From: Marispirochaeta sp.
Lineage (GTDB): Bacteria > Spirochaetota > Spirochaetia > JC444 > Marispirochaetaceae
Length of the DNA: 64,000 nt
Reading direction: 5' to 3'
Assembly: GCF_963668165.1 (NCBI RefSeq)
Contig: NZ_OY764211.1
Location: forward strand, 620,001-684,000
Shown here: positions 63,941 to 64,000 of the stretch, in pieces
How positions within the stretch are numbered: the stretch's first letter is position 1
How the letters are laid out: every line of letters starts with the position of its first letter
Position numbers and translations under genes: made by a program
The notes under the pieces: model-generated
Told to the model about the DNA's origin: nothing
Database searches by the model: none
Seen by the model: the letters and a program-made list of their open reading frames with translations, nothing else

Positions 63941-64000
63941 TCCGCCTTAACTCTCAGGAACTCCCTGTCCTCTCGGTCAGTCAGATTACAGGACTAATTA
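63937..64000 (+). CDS. xseA: Exodeoxyribonuclease VII large subunit, N-terminal fragment
   Basis: Only 21 codons are in the window. The peptide LPVLSVSQITGLI matches the N-terminal OB-fold start of XseA (P.LSVSQL...I). The ATG overlaps the stop of the preceding gene. The remainder lies beyond the window edge. Confidence 0.72.
   Translation, partial: MIRLNSQELPVLSVSQITGLI

Overview
The window looks like chromosomal, mostly housekeeping DNA from a free-living member of the Spirochaetes, probably a marine or sediment Spirochaeta, Sediminispirochaeta or Marispirochaeta-type organism. This is inferred from gene content and order: dnaG-rpoD next to mreBCD-pbp2-rodA, rpsA-cmk-rluB-scpB-scpA, rpsF-ssb-rpsR-rplI-dnaB, a large UPF0164-like/Ig/OmpA surface protein, a fused radical SAM-DUF2344 protein and a CHASE2 cyclase. 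No phage, insertion sequence, integrase or CRISPR array was seen, and coding density is very high with many 1-4 bp start/stop overlaps.

Layout. 1-4.6 kb: end of a GldA/F/G-like ABC export system with a DUF4340 protein. 4.6-9.0 kb: a small carbohydrate-catabolism island (two SDR dehydrogenases, a TIM-barrel isomerase/epimerase, a transaldolase-family enzyme) with a divergent GntR/FadR-type regulator whose promoter overlaps an inverted repeat. 9.1-14.7 kb: a zinc-ribbon miniprotein, an M48 CAAX protease, a CapA-like lipoprotein, a YbaK deacylase, tRNA-Tyr, a YkgJ Cys-cluster protein and an MBL hydrolase. 14.8-24.5 kb: a co-directional run of the 1,419-residue repeat protein, mltG, dnaG, rpoD and a zinc-ribbon coiled-coil protein. 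24.5-33.9 kb: rnpB, a TPR protein, the elongasome operon mreB-mreC-mreD-pbp2-rodA and the radical SAM fusion protein.

33.9-49.9 kb is a long minus-strand block: mazG, membrane and lipoprotein genes, a CHASE2 adenylate cyclase, a TPR protein, a GAF/sigma-54 activator, rpsA, cmk, rluB, scpB, scpA, folK, recA, dnaB, rplI, rpsR, ssb and rpsF. 50-57.3 kb: an unknown protein, an RlmD/TrmA-type methyltransferase, lrp-proA-proB (minus strand), a RecQ-like helicase, an MBL hydrolase with an apparent one-base frameshift, and rpmB. 57.4-64 kb: a class II (B12-dependent) ribonucleotide reductase with two NrdR-like boxes over its promoter, an HExxH-bearing lipoprotein paired with an unknown protein, a Cys-containing unknown, and the first codons of xseA.

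No clearly new system (defence, mobile or otherwise) is visible. The most unusual items are the alternating A/B Ig-repeat barrel protein, the frameshifted MBL gene, the HExxH lipoprotein, the NrdR promoter layout, the uncharacterised sugar locus with its operator, and a 17-bp triple repeat that supplies the stop codons of two convergent genes. All family assignments were made by reading motifs; no database search was run.
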